From NCBI RefSeq assembly GCF_000710775.1, contig NZ_JOJP01000001.1:773400-837399 (forward strand): a DNA stretch of 64,000 bases, read 5' to 3'. The notes below the pieces were generated by a model that saw only the letters and a list, made by a program, of their open reading frames with translations, did no database searches and was not told where the DNA came from. The stretch's first letter is position 1, and each line of letters starts with the position of its first letter. This document shows positions 1-8,946 of this stretch, in pieces. Made by a program: the position numbers and the translations under genes. The stretch is from Endozoicomonas elysicola (lineage in GTDB: Bacteria > Pseudomonadota > Gammaproteobacteria > Pseudomonadales > Endozoicomonadaceae).

Positions 1-2
1 TA

Positions 3-128
3 TATCCACTGGTGGGCTCTTCCCTTGGGTTTCTTCCTATTCTTATGGGGATGATTGTTTCTTCACTAATTGTACTGGCGCTTGTTGACCTCATGCTTGC
101 TAGTGAACAGGTTCGTTGTGGATCATAA
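3..128 (+). CDS. C-terminal fragment of a membrane protein (partial)
   Basis: An open frame enters from the window edge and ends at TAA 126-128, giving 41 residues. Most of it is one strongly hydrophobic segment (core LGFLPILMGMIV, then LIVLALVDLML) followed by a short polar tail, as at the C-terminus of an integral membrane protein. The family cannot be named from so little. A second hydrophobic frame (70-255, one base shifted) overlaps the end and continues to a TAG at 253-255. It has plausible codons, so the gene might instead be frameshifted near 100-125 and longer than it seems. Confidence 0.35.
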   Translation, partial: YPLVGSSLGFLPILMGMIVSSLIVLALVDLMLASEQVRCGS

Positions 129-340
129 AAGTTTACCTCTGCTTTTCTATCCAGTATTTTTTCTTCAGGGAGTATTTCTCGATTATTTGGCTCAGCCTGT
201 TGTAAAGGCTTGGATTTTTTTTTGCTTCAGAATTATTTTTGGGCTCTTCCTTTAGAGTAGATTCGAATGAAAAACTATATGGACCAACTTGTAGCATTGA
301 ATTTACCTACTTGATTAAAAGATACATGATATTTTTTATA

Positions 341-2860
341 TCACTTATATAGATTAGAATTAGCTTGATTTAAAATTACGTGGAATAATTTTCTTCTTAT
401 TTCAAGTAATTCTTTATTATTGATTTCAGCTGTATTTTCCCATTGCTCAGGAATTTTATCTCGAATTTCTGTCAGTAATTTTTTTGCTTCTGGATTTTCT
501 TCAGATTCATGTTCAAGCCACTGTAACCAACGAAGATCAATAGTCGCTTCATGCAGATCCAGAAAGCGGCGGTGAATATTCAATGCTTTTGGGCATTGGT
601 TTGCTGAAGGGTATATATAAATAACATCCCCCTCCCGGCCATCAGTGGGATCAAAGGGATCTGCAGTAGGCATACGGCCATGCCATTGTAAATAGCCATC
701 AGCACCAGACCGCCACAGGTAAAGACCAGCGGCTAACCTTGGTCTTGGCATGTTATATAGCCAGACAGTACTGCCCTCTTTCAGGTGACTGATATTGTCT
801 TCAGTAACCTCTGTTCCATGGTTGATCAGGAGAAGATCTGTTACTTTTGCAAGCTCAACCTGGTTTTTGTGATTCATATGGCCAGCCGTTTTAAATTGCA
901 AAGAACCATCTTTAAGTAGGTTTGCTGTGTTCTTTATTTGAGAAAAATCGTCTTTGGCTGGCTCATCAAAAATTGACCAGTAAATCTCCGGAAGCCTCTG
1001 GTTTTTCAGTAATTGTTGAAGCTGCATTAAGTCCGCTCCGGCACTGAGTTCACTCTTCTGCTTTAAAAGACGCTTCAGCGGAGTGTAAGCCAGTACCTGT
1101 CCATCGAAACCAAAGCGTTTTACTTCGCTTAGCTGTTGAATAAACGCCTTTCGCGTTGCCTCGCTGTCGGGCGTTATCAATGCTGGTGCAACCGTACTGA
1201 AGCCGTGTGAGGCGAGTAATGAGAGGTCGCAAGATATAGACGTTGAGGATTGTTCTTTCAGTGATTTGAACCATTGGTAGTAGGGGGCAGGCTCCATATA
1301 GAGGCCTACGGAGGGTTTCAGACTGGGAAGTATTATAGGAAGTACTCTGACTTTGTAGTCCAATAGCTGGAGTTCACCGCGACTGAAAAGCTGAATCTTT
1401 CCAGAATAATCACCAGAAAATGCTTCAGAGGGAATCTTTACCTGCACATGGAGTCGTCTTGGTCTCTTATTGGATAGCTGAATGCTTTCCATATCCGCTC
1501 TGAGATAGCTGTCATCCAGTATCAGAGAGGTTGCATTAGGGGTTGGTCTTTCATAGCGCCAGTGCCCATAGCGTGTTGTCACCTTGAGGGACTTTCCATC
1601 GGAGGATTTTGGCGGTGAAACAATGATGACTGGGGCGATATCATCAACAGGGCTTTCGATTTCAAACGTCAGGTTCAGAATGCTATCTCTTGCAGAGAGA
1701 TAGAATGCCTCGTTATCTTTAACCTGTTGACTGATGTCCTGTAATGAGAGTGATTCAGGAGGGCTGTAAGGGGGACTGGCGACCGGCCACTTACTCAAGA
1801 ACCGCTCCCGTCGTTTTGCCTGTGTAGCTTGGGCAAAGATGCCATCAAGGGGCTCCAATACGAGGGCTGAAAGGTATTTGGCGTCATAGTTGCCTTTCAG
1901 AGTGATATTGACCATACCGCCGGAGACGTTGATGTTTTTGCTAATGAAGCCACTTCGACGCTCACCAATCAGTGTCCATGGATCGCCAGCAATACCGCCT
2001 TCTTTTTTGTTGCCCGCTAGATATACTTCGTTGATCCACTGCTCTCTGGTTCGTTTTTCATCAACGATAGTGATTCCATTGGCAATGATTTGCCGTGTGA
2101 GGAAGTGTGGTAAGTATTCCCATTCACCCTGATCCTGTGTCCAGAGGCTGAGCTTCCATTGTCCATCAGGCCAGGGGATCTGTAGGTTATTGATGCCTGC
2201 AATGCCGTCTTGAATTAATGAATCACCAGAAGCTCGAGAACGCTCAGTCACTTTTCCCGTGATGTAAGGACTGCTTTTGCTTATGGACTCGAAGCCAGGA
2301 AAAGCCGCACTTGTATTGGAACCAAAATCCAATGCGAGTGTTTTTTCTGGCAGTTTATTGGCTGAACTGATGAGAATTTTTTTCAGCTTAATACCAGACC
2401 ATACATCTGCGCCGAAAATAAATAGTTTTGAATATGGCTGCTTAAACGATTTGCCATCAGATGTTCTCAGTCCAGAGAGAGGCAATACCAGTTCAAATGG
2501 GCCTGGCGTCAGAGTGAACTCTTCGTTGACCCGGGAGTGGTAATTTGAGGAGCTTTGGTTGTCAATACGGATAATCAGGGTTTGCTGACGGTCTGACTCG
2601 TTAGCTCCACTGATTATCAGTTCAGTGCCACTATCTAAGCTGGTTTGTTGGAAGTTATGGATAAAGGGTGGAGACTCAGCTTCACTCAATAATATCTCAT
2701 CACTGATTGATGGAAAGGCAATCATCATGAGGCTTAAAGCAGAGCTTGTCAGTGAAATCAGATTAATAAAATCTTTTTTGACAGCTTTGATTGCTGGCCA
2801 AAAGGGCTGTTTAGTTGTGCGCTCAATGGCCTGCTCCATGTTGCTATCAGTTTCCTTCAA
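341..2860 (-). CDS. Membrane-anchored GH123-like (DUF4091-type) glycosidase candidate
   Basis: 839 residues. A cytoplasmic N-terminus is followed by one hydrophobic segment (about residues 33-51) that should act as an uncleaved signal anchor, placing the rest in the periplasm or outside. The first 500 residues look beta-rich. The C-terminal third resembles the (beta/alpha)8 domain of glycoside hydrolase family 123 and DUF4091 proteins. IFDEP contains an acidic pair (Asp632-Glu633) where GH123 enzymes keep their catalytic Asp-Glu. Further on are an LLINHG strand, a YNMPRPRLAAGLYLWR segment and a DLHEA-DLRWLQWLE helix, as in DUF4091 proteins. Family members act on N-acetylgalactosamine-containing glycans. 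The substrate here is unknown, and assignment is from motifs only. It has no obvious operon partner; the next gene on the same strand begins 94 nt upstream of its start. Confidence 0.75.
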   Translation of the reverse strand: MKETDSNMEQAIERTTKQPFWPAIKAVKKDFINLISLTSSALSLMMIAFPSISDEILLSEAESPPFIHNFQQTSLDSGTELIISGANESDRQQTLIIRIDNQSSSNYHSRVNEEFTLTPGPFELVLPLSGLRTSDGKSFKQPYSKLFIFGADVWSGIKLKKILISSANKLPEKTLALDFGSNTSAAFPGFESISKSSPYITGKVTERSRASGDSLIQDGIAGINNLQIPWPDGQWKLSLWTQDQGEWEYLPHFLTRQIIANGITIVDEKRTREQWINEVYLAGNKKEGGIAGDPWTLIGERRSGFISKNINVSGGMVNITLKGNYDAKYLSALVLEPLDGIFAQATQAKRRERFLSKWPVASPPYSPPESLSLQDISQQVKDNEAFYLSARDSILNLTFEIESPVDDIAPVIIVSPPKSSDGKSLKVTTRYGHWRYERPTPNATSLILDDSYLRADMESIQLSNKRPRRLHVQVKIPSEAFSGDYSGKIQLFSRGELQLLDYKVRVLPIILPSLKPSVGLYMEPAPYYQWFKSLKEQSSTSISCDLSLLASHGFSTVAPALITPDSEATRKAFIQQLSEVKRFGFDGQVLAYTPLKRLLKQKSELSAGADLMQLQQLLKNQRLPEIYWSIFDEPAKDDFSQIKNTANLLKDGSLQFKTAGHMNHKNQVELAKVTDLLLINHGTEVTEDNISHLKEGSTVWLYNMPRPRLAAGLYLWRSGADGYLQWHGRMPTADPFDPTDGREGDVIYIYPSANQCPKALNIHRRFLDLHEATIDLRWLQWLEHESEENPEAKKLLTEIRDKIPEQWENTAEINNKELLEIRRKLFHVILNQANSNLYK

Positions 2861-2954
2861 ATGATGGAGGTAATAGCTTTAATATCGACAGAGCAATTAG
2901 CTTTTGAACACCTTGTCTATAGGCTAAACCTGAAGGGTATGACGAATAATTCCA

Positions 2955-3848
2955 CTAAAGCTCACCTCTTCTGATCATGTCTCTAATTGCCATATGCATA
3001 TAACCTAACGTGTTTTGTCCACTGCCGTTTTGACCGATCCCCCAGTAGTAATCAACTGGAGAATTTTCAAAAAGAACAGAGTTGCCGGTACCTATCAGTT
3101 CAGTACGGTATTGCAGGTCATCTACTGCTTTATGCGTTAATGTTTTCCACATGACTCTATCTTTTTCAGCTCCCCATGCATGGCCATTACCTCCATGCAG
3201 GCAATCCGGGTTATGTGGTTTGAAATGGTTTCCGGCGTGTACCCGGGCATGATCAGGTGATGGGTTATTTTTTATAGTACTCCATGAACTGGAGCCGACT
3301 TTAAACTTTGCGCATTGAAAGTAATGTTCAGCAGTTGGCCATCCCACACCATCAATGGTGATTGGATTCTGCCCTTTATGATAATTGGTTAAAGAGTAGA
3401 GCGGCTGGCCTTTGTCGTAAAAACCCGTCTTATCAGGTATGGACATCAGCGTTGGGTGATACTGATTTTTATATATTTGATAAGCTTGGTGTTTTCCTGA
3501 TTTATTGGCTGCAGATAAGAGATTCTGGGCTGAAGGTGTTGGTGGTGTTTGCGAAGCAGTAGGAATCTTATCAATTTTGTATTCTGATAGCGCCCTGTAG
3601 CCTAAATACAGGGTAGTAACCAAACCAGTCAGGATGCATGCTCCCGCCCAGAAAGCCCAGCCGGCAGGGGCTGCTACAGAAAAAGCAGCTGCACCCAGAC
3701 AACCCAAAACCAAGGGTAAGGCTGTTTTAATAACTTTTACCAGAAATCCTTTCCATGAGCCGCTTGATGTTGCATTTTTACTATCGTCTGGCGGGGCATG
3801 AGGTGAAGTGCCAGTAGATGTTATCGGATGGGAGTGGGTTGGGTTCAT
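2955..3848 (-). CDS. NADAR (YbiA/DUF1768) domain protein with N-terminal membrane hairpin
   Basis: 297 residues. The C-terminal part (about 140-297) carries NADAR signatures: WPTAEHYFQCAKF, a DHAR/H-AGNHF stretch, a W-x-KDRVMWKTLTHKA helix, YWGIGQNGSGQNTLG and a final MAIRDMIR helix. NADAR proteins process ADP-ribose derivatives; YbiA is an N-glycosidase acting on riboflavin intermediates, and others remove ADP-ribose from guanine. YbiA-like proteins are about 160 residues, so the first 130 residues are extra. They are Ser/Thr/Pro/His-rich (1-30), then contain two hydrophobic segments (about 42-60 and 64-86) and a polar linker. This predicts a membrane-tethered enzyme. The start is the ATG at 3846-3848, and no strong ribosome site precedes it. 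It stands alone between a glycosidase-like gene and yggT. Confidence 0.85.
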   Translation of the reverse strand: MNPTHSHPITSTGTSPHAPPDDSKNATSSGSWKGFLVKVIKTALPLVLGCLGAAAFSVAAPAGWAFWAGACILTGLVTTLYLGYRALSEYKIDKIPTASQTPPTPSAQNLLSAANKSGKHQAYQIYKNQYHPTLMSIPDKTGFYDKGQPLYSLTNYHKGQNPITIDGVGWPTAEHYFQCAKFKVGSSSWSTIKNNPSPDHARVHAGNHFKPHNPDCLHGGNGHAWGAEKDRVMWKTLTHKAVDDLQYRTELIGTGNSVLFENSPVDYYWGIGQNGSGQNTLGYMHMAIRDMIRRGEL

Positions 3849-4090
3849 TATTAATTGTGCAGATTTTTTAATAAATATCAGGCTGTTAGCATTTAATGGG
3901 ATATGAACGTTACTGAGTTTTTAGCCTGTATTAAGTAGTCATTATAAGCACCACTTTATGGAACTAAGAGTTTCTTCAAGGTTTGGACAGTGATTTGGAT
4001 TTTTGGTTCTATTTATCTTGTGGGTTGGGATGGATAAACTGCCTGCTTCTGCTGTAATTTGATCAGTTCAAGAAGCCGGTTTTGAATTGA

Positions 4091-4121
4091 TAACATGGCA
4101 GCTATTGCAGCTGCCATGTTA
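4091..4121. terminator. Perfect 13-bp hairpin after yggT
   Basis: TAACATGGCAGCT (4091-4103) and its exact complement (4109-4121) enclose a 5-nt loop. The hairpin lies just downstream of the yggT stop in the direction of transcription. No long T-run follows on the minus strand, so it may be an RNA-end-stabilising or attenuating hairpin rather than a classical intrinsic terminator. Confidence 0.45.
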
Positions 4122-4144
4122 GGAGAGAAGCTTGCTTCAATTTC

Positions 4145-4699
4145 TTAAGCAAGAGCTCCCAGAAAGTTCTTCAGGGTAATAATAATGATCACCAGTACCA
4201 TCAGGGAAAAATCCAGACCGCCAAGAGGGGGGATTACTTTTCTGATACGACTGGTTAGAGGTTCTGTGATTTGATGGAGTAGCATCAGTCCGGGGTTATA
4301 GCTGTTAGGGGCAACCCAGCTAGCAATGGCGATAATGATCAGGCTGAACATGTAAATATTCAGAAACTCAATACCCAGCTTAACCAGACTGCTGATCAGA
4401 ACACTGGGAAAAGGGACGGCTGCAATGGAGTAGCCGCCAATAAGCAGCAGTACATAGAGCAACACTATCTGCAGTATTAGGGCCAGTACCAGAGAGGCTA
4501 CATCAATACCGCCGAAACCGGGAATAATCTTGCGGATTGGTTTCAGTAGTGGCGATGTTGCTTTCACGATAGCCTGAGAAATTGGGTTATAAAAATCAGC
4601 CCGAACCAGCTGGAGTAGAAAGCGAATCAATACAGCCATGATATACAAACCACCCAGGGTTTGGATCAGAAAGCTGAGACTCGAAGAAAGTGCAGACAT
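4145..4699 (-). CDS. yggT: YggT family integral membrane protein
   Basis: 184 residues with two YGGT repeats. Each has hydrophobic helices followed by a polar NP-x-S/L motif: SQAIVKATSPLLKPIRKIIPG in the first and YNPGLMLLHQITEPLTSRIRK-IPPLGG in the second. Four or so membrane helices are predicted. The function is not well defined; homologues are linked to osmotic tolerance, cell division and membrane protein quality. It is third in a same-strand block with yggS and proC, as in Pseudomonas and E. coli, 119 nt after proC. Confidence 0.93.
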   Translation of the reverse strand: MSALSSSLSFLIQTLGGLYIMAVLIRFLLQLVRADFYNPISQAIVKATSPLLKPIRKIIPGFGGIDVASLVLALILQIVLLYVLLLIGGYSIAAVPFPSVLISSLVKLGIEFLNIYMFSLIIIAIASWVAPNSYNPGLMLLHQITEPLTSRIRKVIPPLGGLDFSLMVLVIIIITLKNFLGALA

Positions 4700-4818
4700 A
4701 GAGCGTATTGGATACCCGTCATGTAAAGGTATAAGGGAATAACCGCCTTATACTGAAGTTAATAATCTTTACGCATAATACAATAAAGACTCACCATCTC
4801 ACGTCAACAGGGTGAAAA

Positions 4819-5640
4819 TCAGTCTTTCAACGCTTCAGCCAGTTCTATCGACCGGTCGACGGCCGCATTCATTGCCTTCTCAACCAGTTCGGGGAGCCCC
4901 TGCTCCTGAAAAGTCTTTATTGCCTGTTCAGTCGTTCCTTTTGGGGATGTGATACGGCGGCGCAGTTCCGCAGCATCAACACTACTTTCTGTTGCCATTC
5001 GAGCAGCGCCCAGGGCAGTTTGCAGGGTCAGCTGTCGAGAGGTTTCGTTATCAAGGCCGAGGCGGGAACCCACTTGTTCCATAATTTCCATCAAGAGGAA
5101 GTAGTAGGCCGGGCCACTGCCAGAAACAGCAATAACAGCATCAATCAACGACTCCTGATCGACCCACTTGGCAATACCAATTGCATTGAAGATATCATCA
5201 GTCAGCTTTTTATGATCATTGCTGACATTGTTGTTGGCATACAGACCGCTGGCACCGCATTGCAGTAGAGATGGTGTATTCGGCATGCTGCGAACAATTG
5301 AAAGGTGCTCTCCCCCCCACTTTTGTAAGCTTTCCATGGTAATACCAGCAGCGACGGAGATGATCAGGGCATTCGGTTTTATGGATGAACTTAAGTCTGT
5401 CAGAACCTCTTTCATCACCTGTGGCTTCACGCAAAGCATAATGACGTCAGCCTTGCCAACGGCCTGATGGTTATCCACAGTCGTTTCAATGTTAAATTTT
5501 TCGCGGATATCAGAAAGTGTTTCTTCCGTTCTTGCGGTAGCAATCAGCTGATAGGTTGGCCAGCCATTATTGATCAGGCCTCCAATGATGCTGCTAGCCA
5601 TATTGCCAGCACCGATAAAAGCAATGGTTGATTCGTTCAT
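4819..5640 (-). CDS. proC: Pyrroline-5-carboxylate reductase
   Basis: 273 residues, the usual length. It makes L-proline from 1-pyrroline-5-carboxylate with NAD(P)H in the cytoplasm. The N-terminus has the Rossmann motif FIGAGNMASSIIGGL; SVAAGI and VRSMPNTPSLLQCGASGLYA follow, and the C-terminal helical domain has AVSGSGPAYYFLLMEIME and the signature LRRRITSPKGTTEQAI. It starts 6 nt after the yggS stop, so the two are probably cotranscribed, and yggT follows. Confidence 0.98.
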   Translation of the reverse strand: MNESTIAFIGAGNMASSIIGGLINNGWPTYQLIATARTEETLSDIREKFNIETTVDNHQAVGKADVIMLCVKPQVMKEVLTDLSSSIKPNALIISVAAGITMESLQKWGGEHLSIVRSMPNTPSLLQCGASGLYANNNVSNDHKKLTDDIFNAIGIAKWVDQESLIDAVIAVSGSGPAYYFLLMEIMEQVGSRLGLDNETSRQLTLQTALGAARMATESSVDAAELRRRITSPKGTTEQAIKTFQEQGLPELVEKAMNAAVDRSIELAEALKD

Positions 5641-5646
5641 GAGTTG

Positions 5647-6357
5647 TTATCCGTTGGAGTAGCTTCTGGCACCAAAAAGAGCGGTACCTATGCGAACGAT
5701 GGTTGACCCTTCCTGTATAGCCGCCTCAAGATCATCCGTCATGCCCATGGACAGGGTATCCATATTCAGAGAGAACTCTTTATTCAGAGCGTGTAAGGTA
5801 TTGTTCAATACCTTGAAGGGTTCACACTGTTTTTCGATATTTGTTTCAGGGGCTGGAATGGCCATCAGACCACGCAGCTTAAGTTTGGGCAAGTTGGCAA
5901 TGGACTGAATCAGTGAGGGAAGCGCTTGCAGTTCGATTCCTGACTTCGTGCCCTCCCCACTGATATTGACCTGCAGGCAGATATTTAATGGTGGAAGCTC
6001 GTCAGGGCGCTGATCATTAAGCCTCTGCGCGACTTTGAGGCGATCAACACTGTGAACCCAATCAAAGTGATTACTGATATCACGGGTTTTGTTTGACTGA
6101 ATCGGGCCGATGAAATGCCAGTGGATGTCCGAAAGGTCACTTAGCTCATTAATTTTGCCTAAAGCTTCCTTAAGATAGCTTTCGCCAAAATGCTTTTGAC
6201 CAAGATGCCATGCTTCACGCACCATAGAGGCAGGTTTGGTTTTGCTGACTGCCAGCAGTTGTACTTGTCCATCGCGGTTGCAGGCTTGCTCAGCTTGATG
6301 AATTCGGTCATAAACCCGTTGAAATCGGTTTTGTAATAAGGTCATCAGGTTGTACAT
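5647..6357 (-). CDS. yggS: YggS family PLP-binding homeostasis protein
   Basis: 236 residues. This single-domain alanine-racemase-fold protein binds pyridoxal phosphate and controls its cellular level. LLAVSKTKPA carries the lysine expected to form the Schiff base (K of VSKTK); HFGESYLKEALGKI, HWHFIGPIQSNK, LQVNISGE-KSG, LRGLMAIP and LSMGMTDDLEAAIQEGSTIVRIGTALFG are typical family blocks. It is the first gene of yggS-proC-yggT and is transcribed away from pilT across a 56-nt gap, the same arrangement as in Pseudomonas. An in-frame Met at codon 5 is an alternative start; neither has a good ribosome site. Confidence 0.96.
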   Translation of the reverse strand: MYNLMTLLQNRFQRVYDRIHQAEQACNRDGQVQLLAVSKTKPASMVREAWHLGQKHFGESYLKEALGKINELSDLSDIHWHFIGPIQSNKTRDISNHFDWVHSVDRLKVAQRLNDQRPDELPPLNICLQVNISGEGTKSGIELQALPSLIQSIANLPKLKLRGLMAIPAPETNIEKQCEPFKVLNNTLHALNKEFSLNMDTLSMGMTDDLEAAIQEGSTIVRIGTALFGARSYSNG

Positions 6358-6413
6358 TACCGGGTAAATAAATCGACTATTTTACCTGCTTCCTGGTGTA
6401 AGGGGGATAATAA

Positions 6414-7448
6414 ATGGATATTACTGAGCTGTTGGCATTCAGCTTTAAACAGGGGGCTTCGGATCTGCATCTGTCAGCAGGGCTTCCGCCAATTATTCGC
6501 ATGGATGGTGATGTCCGTCGTATAAACTTGCCTCCCATGGACCAGAAGAAGATTCATGGTTTGGTCTATGACATCATGAACGACAAACAGCGAAAGGATT
6601 TTGAGGAGCATCTGGAAACAGACTTCTCGTTTGAGGTTCCCGGTGTTGCCCGTTTTCGTGTTAACGCCTTCAACCACAATCGGGGTACTGGGGCGGTATT
6701 CCGTACGATTCCCAGCAAAGTGCTGACCATGGATGATCTGAGTATGGGGCAGGTGTTTAAAACCATTGCTGATAAACCCAGAGGGCTGGTGCTGGTTACT
6801 GGCCCAACAGGCTCAGGTAAGAGTACAACACTGGCGGCTATGCTGGACTACATCAATGACACAAAATACCACCATATCCTGACCATTGAAGATCCCATTG
6901 AATTTATTCACACCCCAAAAAAGTGCCTGATTAATCAGAGAGAAGTGCATCGTGATACGCACAGTTTCAGTAATGCGCTCCGATCAGCACTGCGTGAAGA
7001 CCCGGATATTATTCTTGTTGGTGAGATGCGTGACCTGGAAACCATTCGGCTTGCGATGACTGCAGCTGAAACCGGACACCTGGTTTTTGGTACACTGCAT
7101 ACCACCTCTGCAGCCAAAACCATTGACCGTATTGTCGATGTCTTCCCTGCAGAAGAAAAGTCCATGGTCCGAGCCATGCTGTCCGAATCACTTCAGGCTG
7201 TGATCTCGCAAACACTTTTGAAGAAAAACGGTGGAGGACGGGTCGCTGCCCATGAGATTATGCTGGGTACTGCAGGTATTCGAAATCTGATTCGGGAAGA
7301 TAAAGTTGCTCAGATGTACTCAGCGATTCAGACGGGTGGTGGGCTTGGAATGCAAACACTGGATCAGTGTCTGATGAACCTGATCAAAAAAGGATTAATC
7401 AACCGTGATGTGGCCCGTGAAAAGGCTAAGGATCAAGACGCATTTTAA
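6414..7448 (+). CDS. pilT: Type IV pilus retraction ATPase PilT
   Basis: 344 residues. This hexameric cytoplasmic AAA-like motor depolymerises type IV pili for twitching motility. It has an N-terminal PAS-like domain (SDLHLSAGLPP-RMDGDVR), Walker A GPTGSGKST near residue 132, an Asp box (ILTIEDPIEFIH), Walker B (LREDPDIILVGEMRD) and a His box (AAETGHLVFGTLHT). The C-terminal AIRNLIRE-like helix (AGIRNLIREDKVAQM) matches the PilT signature needed for retraction. A GGGGGAT sequence 6-12 nt before the ATG is a good ribosome site. It is followed by pilU and diverges from yggS. Confidence 0.97.
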   Translation: MDITELLAFSFKQGASDLHLSAGLPPIIRMDGDVRRINLPPMDQKKIHGLVYDIMNDKQRKDFEEHLETDFSFEVPGVARFRVNAFNHNRGTGAVFRTIPSKVLTMDDLSMGQVFKTIADKPRGLVLVTGPTGSGKSTTLAAMLDYINDTKYHHILTIEDPIEFIHTPKKCLINQREVHRDTHSFSNALRSALREDPDIILVGEMRDLETIRLAMTAAETGHLVFGTLHTTSAAKTIDRIVDVFPAEEKSMVRAMLSESLQAVISQTLLKKNGGGRVAAHEIMLGTAGIRNLIREDKVAQMYSAIQTGGGLGMQTLDQCLMNLIKKGLINRDVAREKAKDQDAF

Positions 7449-7481
7449 GTGTCCCGGGGACTTTTGAGTCTATCTCTCCAT

Positions 7482-7516
7482 TGTGCTCCCAGACTACTTA
7501 CCAGTCTGGGAGCACA
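7482..7516. terminator. 14-bp perfect hairpin between pilT and pilU
   Basis: TGTGCTCCCAGACT (7482-7495) and its exact complement (7503-7516) flank a 7-nt loop, 34 nt after the pilT stop. The stem is GC-rich, but no T-run follows, so it could be a weak terminator or an mRNA processing/stability element that sets different pilT and pilU levels. Confidence 0.5.
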
Positions 7517-7603
7517 TACATTCTCCTGACTGGAAGAGTATCGCATATAACCGTTTACCAAGAGTGAGCGACTGGCTGTATTTTAACGTCAATGTGATGA
7601 TGA

Positions 7604-8728
7604 ATGGATATTGAAAAATTATTAAAACTGGTCGCCGTTAAAAAAGCATCGGATCTGTTTATCACCGCAGGTTTTCCTCCCAGCATAAAGCTGGATGGAC
7701 ATCTGATACCTGTAACCAAGACACCGCTTACGGCTACGGAAGCAAAAGATATGGTGCTTGGTGTTATGGATGAGAAGCAGCGTCTTGAGTTTGAGCTGAA
7801 GCAAGAATGTAACTTTGCCATTGCTAAAGTGGGTACTGGACGATTCCGGGTCAGTGCTTTTCAGCAGAGAAACCAGGCTGGCATGGTTTTACGGCGAATT
7901 GAGGAGAAAATCCCCAGCATTGATGAGTTGAAATTACCCCGAATATTGAAAGACTTAACCATGATCAAGCGTGGACTGGTCATACTGGTTGGAGCTACCG
8001 GTACGGGTAAGTCTACAACATTGGCGTCAATGCTTGGCCATCGTAATGAAAACGAAACAGGCCATATCATCAGTATTGAAGACCCTATTGAGTTTATCCA
8101 TCAACACAGAAAATGCATCGTAACCCAGCGTGAAGTGGGTATTGATACCAAGTCTTATGAAGTGGCTTTGAAAAACACCCTTCGTCAAGCTCCGGATGTC
8201 ATTATGATTGGTGAGATTCGAAGTCAGGATACCATGCAGTATGCTCTGAACTTTGCAGAAACCGGTCATCTCTGTCTGGCGACTCTTCATGCCAATAATG
8301 CCAACCAGGCATTGGATCGTATCCTGCATTTCTTTCCCCCGGAGCACCATCACCAGGTCTGGATGGATCTCTCTCTCAATCTGAAAGGGATTGTTGCCCA
8401 GCAGTTGATTCCTTCACTGGATGGTACAGGGCGACGTCCGGCTATTGAGGTGCTTCTGAATACGCCTTTGGCCCAGGATATGATTCGCAAGGGTGATGTT
8501 CATGCGTTGAAAGAGCTAATGAAAAAGTCACGTGATCTTGGGATGCAGACCTTTGATCAGGCGCTGTTTGATCTCTATAACAATGGAGAGATCAGTTACC
8601 AGGAAGCTATCCGGCATGCTGATTCTGCGAACGACTTGCGTCTGATGATTAAACTGGGTTCTGAAGTTGACGAGAGTTATCTGACAGAGCGATCCGATAA
8701 GTTGACATTGCAGATGGATGAAGTCTAA
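7604..8728 (+). CDS. pilU: PilT-dependent type IV pilus retraction ATPase PilU
   Basis: 374 residues, longer than PilT as usual for PilU. It assists PilT in pilus retraction. The N-terminus VKKASDLFITAGFPPSIKLDG matches the family; Walker A is GATGTGKST, the Asp box ISIEDPIEFIHQH, Walker B LRQAPDVIMIGEIRSQDTM, and the His box AETGHLCLATLHANN. The C-terminus has the PilU-type extension after MQTFDQALFDLY. It lies 155 nt downstream of pilT; the gap contains a strong hairpin. The ribosome site is weak (TGTGATGA just before the ATG). Confidence 0.96.
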   Translation: MDIEKLLKLVAVKKASDLFITAGFPPSIKLDGHLIPVTKTPLTATEAKDMVLGVMDEKQRLEFELKQECNFAIAKVGTGRFRVSAFQQRNQAGMVLRRIEEKIPSIDELKLPRILKDLTMIKRGLVILVGATGTGKSTTLASMLGHRNENETGHIISIEDPIEFIHQHRKCIVTQREVGIDTKSYEVALKNTLRQAPDVIMIGEIRSQDTMQYALNFAETGHLCLATLHANNANQALDRILHFFPPEHHHQVWMDLSLNLKGIVAQQLIPSLDGTGRRPAIEVLLNTPLAQDMIRKGDVHALKELMKKSRDLGMQTFDQALFDLYNNGEISYQEAIRHADSANDLRLMIKLGSEVDESYLTERSDKLTLQMDEV

Positions 8729-8796
8729 GAGCTTGAACAGGCTCTATGCGTGAGATGATTGAAATGAGATGCCCACTGTTGGTTCAGCGGGCATGC

Positions 8797-8940
8797 TATG
8801 CCCATCGCCCTGCAAGTTGTTACTTTATTGGATGCAATCGCTCACTGGAGCCCCGGCCTAGCCCTGTCACTTATTTTGCCTAAGCTTCTGGGGCTTCGAT
8901 CTTTTGCCGCCGCGTAGCAACTTGAAATCCTTTGGGTATA
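8797..8940. repeat. 144-bp palindromic intergenic repeat, copy 1
   Basis: Starts TATGCCCATCGCCCTGCAAG and ends with CTTTGGGTATA. The outer about 27 bp are imperfect inverted repeats (ends read TATRCCC... and ...GGGTATA; inner arms CAAGTTGYTAC and GTAGCAACTTG). The same 144-bp element recurs at 11137-11280 with about three quarters of bases alike by eye. It ends 6 nt before the ruvX stop codon and carries no plausible gene. It looks like a non-autonomous mobile palindrome that could also act as an RNA hairpin at the 3' end of the tonB-yqgE-ruvX transcript. Confidence 0.85.
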
Positions 8941-8946
8941 ATCATT

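Noticed and set aside
70-255. 61-codon hydrophobic ORF at the window start
   Set aside because: TTG start without ribosome site, overlapping the end of a better frame. Kept only as a possible frameshifted continuation of the partial membrane protein.
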